The position numbers and the translations under genes were made by a program. Under the pieces are notes generated by a model. It was given only the letters and a program-made list of their open reading frames with translations. It searched no databases and was not told where the DNA came from. Shown piece after piece: positions 20,449 through 31,851 of a DNA stretch of 64,000 nt (within the stretch, counting starts at the first letter, position 1; each line of letters begins with the position of its first letter). This DNA comes from Congeria kusceri (lineage: Eukaryota; Mollusca; Bivalvia; Myida; Dreissenidae): assembly GCA_027627225.1 (NCBI GenBank), contig CM051028.1:15347201-15411200 (forward strand), written 5' to 3'.

Positions 20449-20555
20449 CTAAAGGATCCCTATGTAGACACTGTAACTTGCCGTCTTGTTTAGGCCGAAT
20501 GCGAATCAGCTTGTGTCCAGTACCTGCCATGCTTTCCAAGGCAACCAAAACCAGT
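20449..20555 (-). CDS. Orphan internal coding exon on the minus strand, gene unidentified
   Basis: On the minus strand a strong acceptor (gtttttccttcag) is followed by a 107-nt open exon reading LVLVALESMAGTGHKLIRIR then PKQDGKLQCLHRDPLG, and ends at a good donor (CTTTAG|GTAACT). Phases are 2 nt short at the 5' side and 1 nt over at the 3' side. The composition is protein-like, and the splice sites sit where the reading frame is still open, so a real exon is likely. The SINE at 20118-20434 lies in the downstream intron, only about 15 bp past the donor. Partner exons on either side could not be recognised. A weak candidate is 23313-23350 (minus, ends ...ESYWKYRNLYQ|gtaact). Confidence 0.45.
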
Positions 20556-21090
20556 CTGAAGGAAAAACAAAATTTAAATAAACCAATTCTAGTACATACA
20601 ACATGAAACCATGTCAGACGGTCAAACAAGTGAAGTCTAACACGGCACGTTGCTGCCTGACAAAACTTATAACGCACCTCGTTCATATTTCAGGTGGTGT
20701 ATTTTAGTGAATAGTTTCTATATAATAATGGAGCATGTTTTAACCTAATACTTACTTTGTATTCAGATTTTGTTAAGTTTTGAATAATTAGTATAGATTA
20801 TAAATCAATACATGCCATTAAGAGATTTTTGCAGTGGTAATATGGAAGTACAGTGGAGCTCTATTATTAAAAACTGATTACTGAATGCCAAGCTATTTCG
20901 ATAGATATTTTTAGTTGCAAAAAAATGGCCTGAAAAATGGAACGCAACAACTTGTGCAATAGTATTATACTTTAATCAGTATGACTTTTTGAATTGCTGA
21001 CCAGGTTATGGATTTCTTCTATTAATTTTTTATATTGTAACTACTGAGTCTATTTTAATAAAATACTCAAACCAGTAGTCTAATTAATAA
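20556..21090. other. Presumed intron or intergenic, nothing recognised
   Basis: AT-rich, no ORF or repeat with clear ends. Confidence 0.35.
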
Positions 21091-21420
21091 CGCACCTATC
21101 AATATTTTCCCCCAGCCAGGAGTGGCAGGCATATATGGGACTTCAGACTGAAAGTGATTCCGGACAGGCAGGAATATGACACACCGAATGATTCCGGGTC
21201 CCGGGACATAGACTTTGGTCGGATTTTAAATCTTGGTCATATTGGAAAATTTAGACGCCGGCTTTTGCACACAACTTAAAAATGGTATCTTCCACTGTGG
21301 GGATTTAGACAAAAATGGTTGGCTCCAGGCTGGGGATTAGACTCCGAAAAATGAAATTTTTCAAATCCCCCACGGTCAGCCCCCCTCTCTCCCCCTGGGG
21401 GAGCATATTGATAGGTGCAT
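21091..21420. mobile_element. MITE with GCACCTATCAATATTTTCCC ends, copy 1
   Basis: A 330-bp element with inverted ends: left CGCACCTATCAATATTTTCC then CCCAG; right CTGGGGGAGCATATTGATAG then GTGCAT. The interior has 'gaatgattccgggtcccggg' and 'ggttggctccaggctgggga'. A second copy is at 28681-28962. Confidence 0.85.
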
Positions 21421-22130
21421 AAGCAGTGCTACGAATTTAGTGTAACTTTTCATTCAGAGCTAAATTGGCTTAAAGTCTTATCGCTCAAAGACCATTTTAG
21501 TGGTGGAAAACTTTAAAGTTTTAATTTTCTCAAATTCCGTAAATTCCTATCATTTGCAACAATAAAGTTATACATCATTGGAAAGATCTAAGATAAGAAA
21601 AGTTACACTGCACATGGTGCAGCTAAAAACAAGCACGGGGAAAGCTGGTCCAGATCGTTGACATTTTCTACAAAAAATGTTTAAGTACAGCCTGGTTTAT
21701 AACTTCAACAAATCAGAATGAAGTATCTACAATTGTTCTATGCAACTGACCTGTTCAAAAGAAATGACACAATCCTTACAGTGTCGCAGAATATATGTAT
21801 AGATACTATTTTATACAGCGATGTTTAGAGAGATTTTTTTAAATGCAATGTGTGGAGATTTCAAATGCTAATGCATTAAAAATGGAGTTGTCATAGCAAA
21901 AATATTTACAGAACATTATTGAGGAATTAACTTTCTTTACATGTATGTAAATGTTACAACAAAATAATGTTACCAGAGTAAATTACGGGCAGAAATGTAG
22001 CAACAGAATTTTGTAGTTTCAATATGTGCTATATAGAAGAACTTTCCACCACATACACGGTCCTTCAGCGGTAAGGCCCTGCGGCTAAATATAGCCTAAA
22101 TATAGGTAACTCAAATTTTGCCTAGAGCCT
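21421..22130. other. Non-coding, nothing recognised
   Basis: About 700 bp of AT-rich sequence without a supported feature. Confidence 0.35.
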
Positions 22131-22262
22131 ATCAAGTGAATGCAAGTTGCTTCGGCACCTTGTGAATTCGGCACCTAGTCACTTTGGCACTAGCAAGTCA
22201 TTTCAGCACTTACAATTACACTTTGGCACTTACAGTTAGACACTTCGGCACTTATATTATTT
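22131..22262. repeat. Inverted-repeat arm built of TTYGGCAC motifs, left copy
   Basis: Contains repeated 'ttcggcacc', 'ctttggcactagcaagtcat', 'ttcagcacttacaattacac', 'tttggcact'. The region 26265-26370 is a diverged reverse complement (e.g. 'agtgccaaagtaactaactg', 'gagtgctgaagtgacacttg', 'aggtgccgag'). This could be the two ends of a ~4.2-kb element interrupted by later insertions, or two separate inserts. Confidence 0.5.
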
Positions 22263-22317
22263 CCAACTTATGATGTACTTTCTATTTCTAAAATACTGAA
22301 ATTAACTTCTTGATGCA

Positions 22318-22497
22318 TTTATTAAGATTGCATTTACGATGGTAAGATGAATATAATATTGAATATAGTATAAGGTATACAAGTAGATATTGAATACTTT
22401 TATGTTTATTAAGATTGCATTTACGATGGTAAGATGAATATAAATATTGAATATAGTATAAGGTATACAAGAAGATATAGAATACTTTTATGTTTCA
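22318..22497. repeat. Tandem duplication, ~87-bp unit x2
   Basis: 'attaagattgcatttacgat' through 'gaatacttttatgttt' occurs twice in succession, almost identical. Confidence 0.85.
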
Positions 22498-22654
22498 ATG
22501 GATAATATATATACATAACAATTATAACAGATATAATAGATGCGACATGAAAGCAATTATACAAGCATATCTAATTGATATATGAAACAAATACAAGACA
22601 CATAACAAATGACCGCACTGAATAGAAGTGCACATAAAAAAAAATCTAAATGGA

Positions 22655-22812
22655 TAAAAATACCCTGAAAACAAAACAAACATTTTATAAAATATAATGC
22701 ATAAATCACAGAACATAAAACCAGGCTGGAAAAAATACCCTGACAACAAAACGAACAACTAATACTAAGTAATGCATTTATAAATCACAGAACATAAAAC
22801 CGGGCTGGAAAA
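22655..22812. repeat. Tandem duplication, ~77-bp unit x2
   Basis: Both copies contain 'aataccctgaaaacaaaac' and 'aaatcacagaacataaaacc' then 'aggctggaaaaaa'. A degenerate (ATT)n microsatellite follows at about 22817-22850. Confidence 0.8.
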
Positions 22813-22850
22813 AAATATTATTATTATTACCATTATTACTATTATTATAA

Positions 22851-23583
22851 GATAGATAAATGTGAAGAAGAACAGTGTGAATGTGGCTTTTGCATATCCA
22901 ATGTTTAATCATCATTTGAGAACTGTGGTGAGTTTAATTTCTCTGTTACACTGAAGTATAACTTAAAATAACACACGAAACACACTTGTGAGTTTCCACA
23001 ATTTGATTTACATAATAATAATGAATTTAATTTACTTGTAAGCGAAATTTCATATGCACACTGTTAAATAAGAGCGCTAAATAAACAAAAATCGGTTCTG
23101 TGAAATATGTAAAAATAGTTATATTTGAATACGTAATAGATACATAAAACTTACACAATCGTGTCATGTACTCAGAAGAGTAAGTAAGTAAATAAGTTGT
23201 TTTTTTTATTATCGTGACTTGATGAAGTTGTATATAACAATTATAAGTAATAACATACACAAAATGAAAACAAATATGATTTTAAGATAGCGGAAGAAGA
23301 TTTAGTTACCTGGTAGAGATTTCGGTATTTCCAGTAACTTTCGTCTCTTTTTATTTAATTATATAAATCGGCTATACACAAATTGTGAAATACTGTGAAA
23401 ATTTTGAAAAAAAAATAAATTCCCATTTTGCCATTAAATGCCATAAAATTCCCCGCCACTTTGCCCCCAAAGGTGAACAAAAAACACTGTGTTAATTCTG
23501 AACATTCAAATTGATTGCCTTTTTATGTCGGCTTGCATAAATGACCGTTTGTGATTAATAAATCTATATTTATAATTTTATAA
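22851..23583. other. Non-coding, one weak exon candidate
   Basis: Mostly AT-rich. On the minus strand, 23313-23350 reads ...ESYWKYRNLYQ up to a donor (TACCAG|GTAACT), but the acceptor side is poor. It might belong with the exon at 20449-20555. Confidence 0.25.
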
Positions 23584-24727
23584 ACAAGACCTGTCAGAGG
23601 ACAGCACTCTCGACTATTCTAAGTATTTCAGTTAGTACCGGTACATATTTTGGATAGTGAAAGGGGCATAAATTTGTTAAAATACAATATTTTTAAGTGG
23701 AACAAAATCTTTAACCACAAAGTCTATGTAAAAAGTGGGCTAACTCTGTCAAAATACAAAACATAGTTATGGGTAATGTTGCCACTGATACAAAAGTTGA
23801 TGACAAAGGTTAGTTCCACGTTTCAATTGAATAACTTGTGTAGTTTTGAAGTTACCAACCTTTTGAATATAAACTTTAAAAAGAAAATCTAAGCAAGGGT
23901 AATGTTGCCCCTGGTACTAGAGTTGTTGATAAAGGTTAGTTCTGGGTTTCAAGTGAATAACTTATGTAGTTTTGAAGTTAGAAAACTTTTGAATATAAAC
24001 TTTAAACAGAAAATCTATGTGAAAAAGGGATATAACTCTATCAAAAATACAAAATAGAGTTATGGAGAATGTTCACCCTGATACTGGAGTTGATGACAAA
24101 GGTATATTCCAAGTTTCAATAGCTTTTGTAGTATTGAAGTTACAAAACTTTTTAATATTAACTTTAACGAGAAATCTATGTGAAAAAGGGGCATAACTCT
24201 GTCAAACACAAAACAGAGTTATGGGGAATGTTGCCCTTGATACTGGAGTTGATGACAAAGGTTAGTTCCAAGTTTCAAGTGAATAACTTATGTAGTTTTG
24301 AAGTTACAAAACTTTTGAATATAAACTTTAACCAGAAAATCTAAGTGAAAAAGGGGCATAAATCTTTCAAAATACAAAACAGAGTTATGGGGAATATTGC
24401 CCCTGACACTGGAGTTGATGACAAAGGTTAGTTACAAGTTTTAAGTGAATAACTTGTGTAGTTTTGAAGTTACAAACCTTTTGAATATAATCTTTAACCA
24501 CAAAATCTAAGTGAAAAAGGGCATAACTCTGTCAAAATACAAAATAGAGTTATGGGGTATGTTGCCCCTGAAACTCGAGTTGATGACAAAGGTATATTCC
24601 AAGTTTGAAGTGAATAACTTATGCAGTTTTGAAGTTACAAGACTTTTGAATAAAAACTTTAACCAAATTCAGATGCGGACGCCGAGGCCGGGGGTAGTAG
24701 GAAAGCTCACCTTTGAATAGTTGAGCT
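23584..24727 (+). mobile_element. Helentron-like element with internal tandem repeats, copy 2
   Basis: Opposite orientation to copy 1. It begins AACAAGACCTGTCAGAGGAC then AGCACTCTCGACTATTC, with the conserved hairpin CTGTC...GACAG, and ends GGTAGTAGGAAAGCTCACCT then TTGAATAGTTGAGCTAAAA. The array has about eight ~112-bp units (gttatggggaatgttgcccc, 'gagttgatgacaaaggttag', 'gtgaataacttatgtagttt'). It is larger than copy 1 through a greater number of units. Non-coding. Confidence 0.7.
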
Positions 24728-24839
24728 AAAAAGGAAGCTTATGTTGTTATTGAAACTTAAAACTGTCTTTAATCTGCACTTATTTACTTGTTTTAATAAG
24801 CCATTAAATAGTGCCAATAGAAAAGAGAAGAAGAAAAAC

Positions 24840-25865
24840 TAGAACTCCACGAGTCGGATATGTCGCCTGACGCCGGATAGCTTTCGTGAATCCAAATGAA
24901 CAAGCACTTAAGGTTAATGCTCCATTTTTTAAAACAGATTTATTGAAATCTTCAAAAGCACTGCATTCTGGCTAATTGCAAAGAAAAGACTAATTAAAAC
25001 CAAAAATGCGACACAAAAATAAGTATGAAAATTTACAAAGGGCAATAACTCCGAAAGTATGAGGTGCAGAGTAACAGTTCTTGTGCACTGCACTTCTCCT
25101 CAATGAGATCTATCTACCTATGGAGTTTCAAGTCGATAGCTTTCATAGTCTTAGAGTTATGCTCCGGACAAAAATTAAGAATGAAAATAAACAAAGCGCA
25201 ATAACTCCAAAAGTATGTGATGCAGAGTAACGGTTCTTGTGCACTACACTTCTCCTCAATGAGATCTATCTACCTATGAAGTTTCAAGTTGATAGCTTTC
25301 ATAGTCTTAGAGTTATACTCCAGAAAAATTCAGTATGAAAATAAACAAAGGGCAATAACTCCAAAAGTATGACGTGCAGAGTAATGGTTATTGTGCACTG
25401 CACTTCCCATCAATGAGATCTATCTACCTATGAAGTTTCAAGTTGATAGCTTTCATAGTCTTAGAGTTATGCTCCTGACAAAAATTAAGTATGAAACTAA
25501 ACAAAGGGCAATAACTCCAAAAGTATGTGATGCAGAGTAATGGTTCTTGTGCACTGCACTTCTACTCAATTCGATCTATCTACCTATGAAGTCTCAAGTT
25601 GATAGCTTTCATAGCCTTAGAGTTATGATCCGGACAAAAATTAAGTATGAAAATAAACAAAGGGCAATAACTCCAAAAGTATGTTATGCAGAGTAACGGT
25701 TCTTGTGCACTGCACTTCTCCTCAATGAGATCTATCTACCTATGAAGTTTCATGTTGATAGCTTTAATAGTCTAAGAGTTATGCTCCGGACAAGCGAAAC
25801 GGGAAGCCGCCGCCGCCATCACCGACAAAAGTAACACCTATATGTCGCCTATTCAGGCGACACAA
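24840..25865. mobile_element. Array element with ~155-bp units flanked by TGTCGCCTGA-type ends
   Basis: Five to six high-similarity units carry 'caaagggcaataactccaaa', 'gtgcactgcacttctcctca', 'gagatctatctacctatgaa' and 'tcatagtcttagagttatgc'. The left flank has 'gagtcggatatgtcgcctga', the right flank 'acctatatgtcgcctattca' followed by 'ggcgacacaaa', so TGTCGCCT(gA/aT) boxes bracket the array. Unit length near 155 bp matches what is known of bivalve 'pearl'-type repeats. Non-coding. Confidence 0.7.
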
Positions 25866-26264
25866 AAATACTTCAATTAAATAAAATTCGCCCTCCCTCC
25901 TGATTTTTTGGAAAAAGTGCCTGAGAAACAATTCATAATTTTTTTTTAGCCTTAAAGTAAAATTATAAACATATAATCAATGGATATACTGCACAAAATT
26001 TGTATACACAAATTTGCATTAATGTGTAGATTTTCTGGTTTCTTAGTAAAACTTGAAACATACTTAGTCTTCTTTTATTAAAGTTAGAAATAAGTGAAGA
26101 ATGATGTCTGAATTTGGAATTTTCCATTTTATCTAAGTAATCTTATCTTTATATTTAATAGCATTAACATTCATCCATCATCCGCACTGACGTTATGATG
26201 TCAACAAATATACAAATGAATTACATGTTTAAACAACATAAACTACGTAAAGATGTGTTATTCT
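25866..26264. other. Non-coding, nothing recognised
   Basis: AT-rich spacer between array and the inverted-repeat arm. Confidence 0.35.
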
Positions 26265-26370
26265 ACCAGTGCCAAAGTAACTAACTGTGAATGACAAAAT
26301 GGCCAAACTTGAGTGCTGAAGTGACACTTGATTACGGGGCCGACGTAACCAGGTGCCGAGACAACTAGAA
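26265..26370. repeat. Inverted-repeat arm of GTGCCRA motifs, right copy
   Basis: Diverged reverse complement of 22131-22262; immediately abuts the TIR element that starts at 26372. Confidence 0.5.
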
Positions 26371-26371
26371 A

Positions 26372-27363
26372 GCCTCGGGGTACCAATTCTCGAACGATTT
26401 TTTCTAAGTTTGGTTAAATATATAAAATTCTTTTATGTTCTTGCAAAATATTTTCATTAGCATATCAGACAAAACATTACTCTTTCTAAAACTACAAAAA
26501 TTCGCGAAAATATCAGTTGATAACACCACCTTACCGTTGGTCAAATCAAGTCACCTATGTTTGCATTTCGGAACGGTTTGGAACCAATTGTCGAACGTTC
26601 ATTCATTCGGGTCAACAAAAAGTTCCAACACACATGTAACAGGTAAAATCAATGTATTTACATCGTAAATGAAGTGCAGTATTACTATTGATGATTTTTT
26701 TGTACATAGGCAACAGATAATGCAGAACATTTCATATAACAATTAAATATAATTATATCACTCTACTTGACATCACACTGATCACATATTGACAGTATTT
26801 TTTTTCTAATATCATGTGTAGATCAAACATGAATAAAAGATGCTCTAACACATTGTGTTTGTCTAGGAAATGCTTTCATTATTCAATGACCAATACAAAT
26901 ACCCGTAATTGTATGTAACCAAAATGAAATCAAAATAACTTAGTTGTGTGTAACCTAATCAAATCTAAGTAGAGCGCTTTAACAGCATTATTGTGATAAA
27001 TACGTCATTTTGACAGTTGTAAACAAAGTAAAAGGCCTAAATGTTGAATGACAGCTTTGTTCCAAGTGTTTAAATCTTAAAATCAATACGACTTTTGTGA
27101 CAAAGAATGATTTCACTAAAGGAAACACGACATTTCCTGGTCACATACTTAAACTTTGTGTAGTTGAATAAAACTTCATCTGCAGATGTGCTACCGAAAA
27201 AGAGGCTGTGAAGTTGGAAGTTTGCCAATACAACATGCATATATTTGACTTACTTAAAACGACAACATATTTAAGTTTTAATGATTCACCTGTGAATAAG
27301 TTTGATTAATAAACAGAAATCGTTTCGAGAACTGGTAGCATTCGAGAATTGGTACCCTGAGGC
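26372..27363. mobile_element. ~1-kb TIR DNA element, ends GCCTCGGGGTACCAATTCTC
   Basis: The left end GCCTCGGGGTACCAATTCTC then GAACGATTTTT is matched in inverse by the right end ...GAGAATTGGTACCCTGAGGC (27344-27363), with a second partial inner repeat (cgtttcgagaactggtagca at 27321-27340). A related 'gaaccaattgtcgaacgttc' is found inside at about 26581. The interior contains only short ORFs (e.g. 26435-26668), so it is non-autonomous. Confidence 0.75.
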
Positions 27364-28089
27364 TACCTATCAAGTAATGCTAGTAAAATCAACTAAAATC
27401 TGTACAAGTTGAGTGGCAAATAGCGCATGCTATTTCTTGCTAGATTCTTGCACACTACTTCCACGCAATTCAATATTTTTTGGCTTAAATGTACTTTACT
27501 GGAAACAAACCAAGTACAATATTTCGTGTTACTCTGAACGTAAAATAAAGTGGAATGCAGTCTGACCTTGTTTTGGATTCGCGAATTCATATGACAAATT
27601 ATATTTACGACAACATTATAAAAAAACACAATACTTATGCTTCGTTTTTGATGCCATACTTAAGTTTTTCCTTTGACATGGTACCGGAATGTTCAATTTG
27701 TAACTGATTTTATATGACGACCAGAAAATGTTTACACATTTTCGTGACACATTGGGTTGTTTTCTTGCAATATTAAAAGTGGAAACGGTTGTACCGGTGT
27801 TGATTATGGTTCGAAGGATCATGAATGGTATTGTATGGCATAGTTATGCCATTTTTGTTAAAAATGACTTAAATAGTTATGATCGAATGCCACATATTTG
27901 TAATGATACAAAGAAACTATAAAATATACACACGGTAAAATATTTAATACACCCAATCGATTAATCCGGAAGTAAACGTGTGTGTGCGGACATGCACGAA
28001 AAGTACCGAATGCCACGTAACAAACGATGATACTGTGACACCGATTTCAGAATTGTATTAGTGTTTTATGAACATATATTCTCATTAAG
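27364..28089. promoter_or_regulatory. Upstream region and 5' UTR of the TMED10 gene
   Basis: The sequence is less repetitive than its surroundings and lacks mobile-element ends. The transcription start and core promoter elements could not be pinpointed. The start codon context is aagATGG, with a purine at -3. Confidence 0.3.
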
Positions 28090-31000
28090 ATGGATCTTGC
28101 ATATTTATTTTGGCTATTGTTAGGCAGCTTTATATTTAATGTAGACGCTTTAATGTTTCAAGTAGACCCAAACGGGAAGAAATGTCTGAAAGAGGAAATT
28201 CACAAAGATGTTTTGGTAACCGGCGAATATTTGTTAGATGACGCGCCAGGTCAGAAAACAAACATTGCTGTAAGTATGGCACGAGGTTAGTTAGTAGATG
28301 GTGAAATATACTTTTCAGTATTAAGGGTTTTAGTTGCAATCAAATTCGGCCAACATTTTATTGAAAATTAAATGTACAAACCTTGTTTCAGTTTCACATA
28401 ATTTTGTTTGACATATTGTTGTCAAGGTTTATGTGATCAGTGCAGTGTTAGAACATCAGCAGGTTGTATTATATTTATGACATTAATCTCAATGCAATTA
28501 TACTGTTATCTTAATTCGCCCCATTTATATATGTAGTAATGACGATTCACCCAACATAACGATTCACCCCACTAATTACAAGACACTTGACATTATCTGT
28601 TGAGTCACTCTAACTTTTAAAGTCTAAGTGATGTATTTTAACAAGGGGACTTCAGCTCATGGACTTGTTCATTGTTACTCATGCACCTATCAATATTTTC
28701 CCCCAGGGGGGGAGCGGCGGGTATATACAGGACTTTAGAATGAAAGAATTTAACACGCCGAATGATTCCGGGTCCCGGGAAATGGACTTTGTTCGGATTT
28801 TAGTTCATTTGATACACCAATTAAGCATCCCCCATTGAGGGTATTTAGACAAAAATGCTTGGTTCTAGGCTGGGGAATAAGACCCCCCAAAGTACAATAA
28901 GTCTAATTTCCCTGGTTTTGCCCGCCGCTCCCCCCCTGGGGGCAAATATTGATAGGCGCATTATATGAAAGGATAGTTATAATTGTTTTTCAGGTTAATG
29001 ATATGATCTGTGAACTCGTAGTTATTATATATTTTATTTTTTAGGTAACCGATACAAAGGGTCATATTTTATACCACAAAGAAGATGCTACAAAAGGCAA
29101 ATTTGCCTTCACAACAGAAGAATATGACATGTTTGAAATCTGCTTTGAATCTAAAATGGTTGCAGGTATAACATGTTTGGAATGAATCATTTTCTTAATA
29201 TGGTTTTTCAGATAATGACAGTTTAATATAATTTTATTCCTAAAAAGGTTAAAATGTAACAGTATACACAATTAATTATATCATTTTAATTTTATAATTT
29301 TGCAAGGCATCCATTAAAACTACATTCCAGTTACTGTTGATTAACCAGGGTCCGTCTTTTATTTGTATGGTTATTACTATTGTCGTCGAACAATATATCG
29401 CTATGTTAAAATGTCGAAGTTTTAAGAGAACAAATGCAGTGTCAGGTATGTATTTAAATTCTTTAGAAAAGTCATGCTTTTATCAGTACCTTACATTTTA
29501 AAGTGCTCAGAGTGTAAGTTAACTCTATATTGTCAAGTAACTATCTTTTTTATGCCATGCAACACGGATATATTACATAGTTTGATTGACGTTGTTCAAT
29601 AGATCGATCCAGGTTTTGCCACGAATAGTTTAAACTCCTCCCCGTAAATTTTTTAAGGATTAATTTCTATTAATCAAATATCACAAACATTACCATATGC
29701 TCTGTCAAATATCACAAACATTATGCACATGCTCTTGTGTGGAATAGTTTAACGGCTAAACATGTGATACCCAAGTGCGATGATTGGATAGTATTGCAAA
29801 TTAATCTGAATATGATTGATATTTGTGGAAGCATCTATTGCCAGGTGGTCAAGGTCCAGCTAGGACAGTCTCCCTGAACATGAAACATGGAGTGGAGGCG
29901 AAGAGTTATGATGATGTAAGTTGTTCTTCCACACAGTTGCAGAGAAATAACGGTCAAAAATGATTTCTTGTAAAACATACGCAACATTAATGTTTTTGAG
30001 TTAATAAAAATTGTTTAACTAGCATTAAATATGTTTAAGGTGTGTGGTAACGGTTGTCAGAAACCCTCATTTTTTGTCAGATCTTGACAGTCTGGCAGGG
30101 TTTGCGTTGTCTGTATGTGTGGCTTATTGCTTGCATCTTGTCTGGTATAAACATACCGTAATATTGTTTGGATACAAATGGGGAGTAACTCCTTAAATGC
30201 TTGTGTCACCAGTATATGTTATCATTCATAGAAATTATAGTCAGCTTAAATAGTATGCAAAAATTTGACTTTGTAATTAATTATTGTTGATAACTGCAAA
30301 AAGTATGCATGTGTTACATTTTACCAAAGGGCCAATTTAAAAATTAGCACCTTTTCACCCTTTCCATCTTTTATACATGCTGTCAACTTGTCTTTACTCC
30401 GGTATTATTTACCAGCTTGCCAAAGCGGAGAAGTTGAAGCCACTGGAAGTTGAGCTGCGTCGTCTGGAAGATCTCTCTAAATCCATCGTGGACGACTTTG
30501 CCTTCATGAAGGCTCGGGAAGAGGAAATGAGGGACACCAATGGTAACTTGAAGCCCATTATGTTATGTTTTTTTAATGTGTACTGAATTTAAAGAAAAAA
30601 CAGCAAATTTAAATTATTTACTGAAATACAAAATATTGACAATAACAAATTGTACAGTAACAGAGGTCATAATGTAGATCGTTCCCCCCAAGATGCTTTA
30701 GTTTCTGTTTTCAGTGCATGAATGAAAGAACATTTAGATATTAAATACAAATTGTTCCTTAAGCATGTTAATGTTTTACATTTATTTTTATAAACAACAA
30801 ACACGAATTGACTTCCATGTTACCCAGTGGGTCTTTAAACTGTCTCTGTTGTCATGCCTGTGTCTTCATTTGTGATGTTTCTCTGGTCTCCTTTGAGACT
30901 GGTCCCCAGTCTTCTCTTTAAGGCCTGTCTTTGTTCTTCTGTTTGTGACCTGAATGCTTTCTGTTGTTTATTCCCATTCTTTTCAATGTGACTTCATTTA

Positions 31001-31851
31001 TATCTGTTGTTCCCTGTGACTTACAACTGAACTGTTTGCCTTGTCTCAGCAGTGTTCTTGACTGTGTGATTTACCCAGATTGATTTTCTTTCTTAGACCC
31101 TTTTTCTGCGACTTTGCTCTGTGGTTATCCATTAGATGATATGTGATGACACAATATAGCGATATATTTCTTGCCGTGTATATTCAGCTTTATAACGTGG
31201 TAAGGATGCTAACTGGCAAAAATTAGAGATGACAGACTGTCATAAGCAAAAAGAGATGAGATGGGCTTGAGTAGTGTAATATGCAACCTTCCCGTTTTGT
31301 TCAAAGGTGCGTATCTTGTATACCTCTGTTGCATTCATTTAGGGAAAGATCTAGAGCAAAATAGCAGGGTGCTGCACCATGCCCCTTTCTGGTTCCCCCT
31401 GCAGCTCCTCTGGGCTGGTCAGCACAGAAATGTACAATATCTTTTGAAATTTAATATATTTTTTGAAATATTCAATGACAAATGAGTAGATTATTCTTAA
31501 AAACCTTCATTACAAGCATTAGACTAATAAATACCCTTGATTTAGCAAATTATTAGAAAATGCCACAGACTGGTCCGGATTTCCACCCTGCTCCTTTTTA
31601 GCAGCACCCTGTACCTTTTGTGATCCTATATCTTTCCGTATGTTCATTAGTCCCTAATAAGATGGCCTGATTTGTACAAATAGTAGACTTTGTCTTTAAT
31701 TGTACAATCTTTTATTCTCATTTTTTTAGAGCGGACCCACTGGTATGTGATGTACTTGAGCATCCTATCCATGCTGTGTTTACTGGGTCTCGCCACCTGG
31801 CAGGTTCTCTACCTACGCCGCTACTTCAAGGCCAAGAAGCTCATAGAATAA
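28090..31851 (+). CDS. TMED10: Transmembrane p24 trafficking protein 10 (p24 delta), five exons, complete
   Basis: A cargo receptor of COPI/COPII vesicles cycling between ER and Golgi. Exons are 28090-28269, 29045-29165, 29845-29915, 30416-30542 and 31730-31851; all have GT-AG borders and phases 0,1,0,1 match. The 206-aa product has a signal peptide (1-20), a lumenal GOLD domain (about 21-115) with paired cysteines C32 and C93, a coiled-coil neck (about 128-165, [20 protein letters not shown]), one membrane span (about 171-195) and a short cytosolic tail [11 protein letters not shown]. The tail has the diaromatic YF (COPII) and the KKxx-like dilysine (COPI), the signature of the TMED10 class. 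Exon 2/3 sequence (MFEICFES...[16 protein letters not shown]) matches the family closely. It is slightly shorter than the ~219-aa vertebrate protein, mainly in the signal peptide. Intron 1 carries a MITE (28681-28962). Confidence 0.95.
28681..28962. mobile_element. MITE with GCACCTATCAATATTTTCCC ends, copy 2, inside TMED10 intron 1
   Basis: Left ATGCACCTATCAATATTTTC then CCCCAGG, right CCTGGGGGCAAATATTGATA then GGCGCA. It shares 'ccgaatgattccgggtcccg' with copy 1 at 21091 but is about 50 bp shorter. Confidence 0.85.

Noticed and set aside
20273..20686. 137-aa minus-strand ORF as a single gene
   Set aside because: It merges SINE sequence, one spliced exon (20449-20555) and intron; only the exon portion has splice and composition support.
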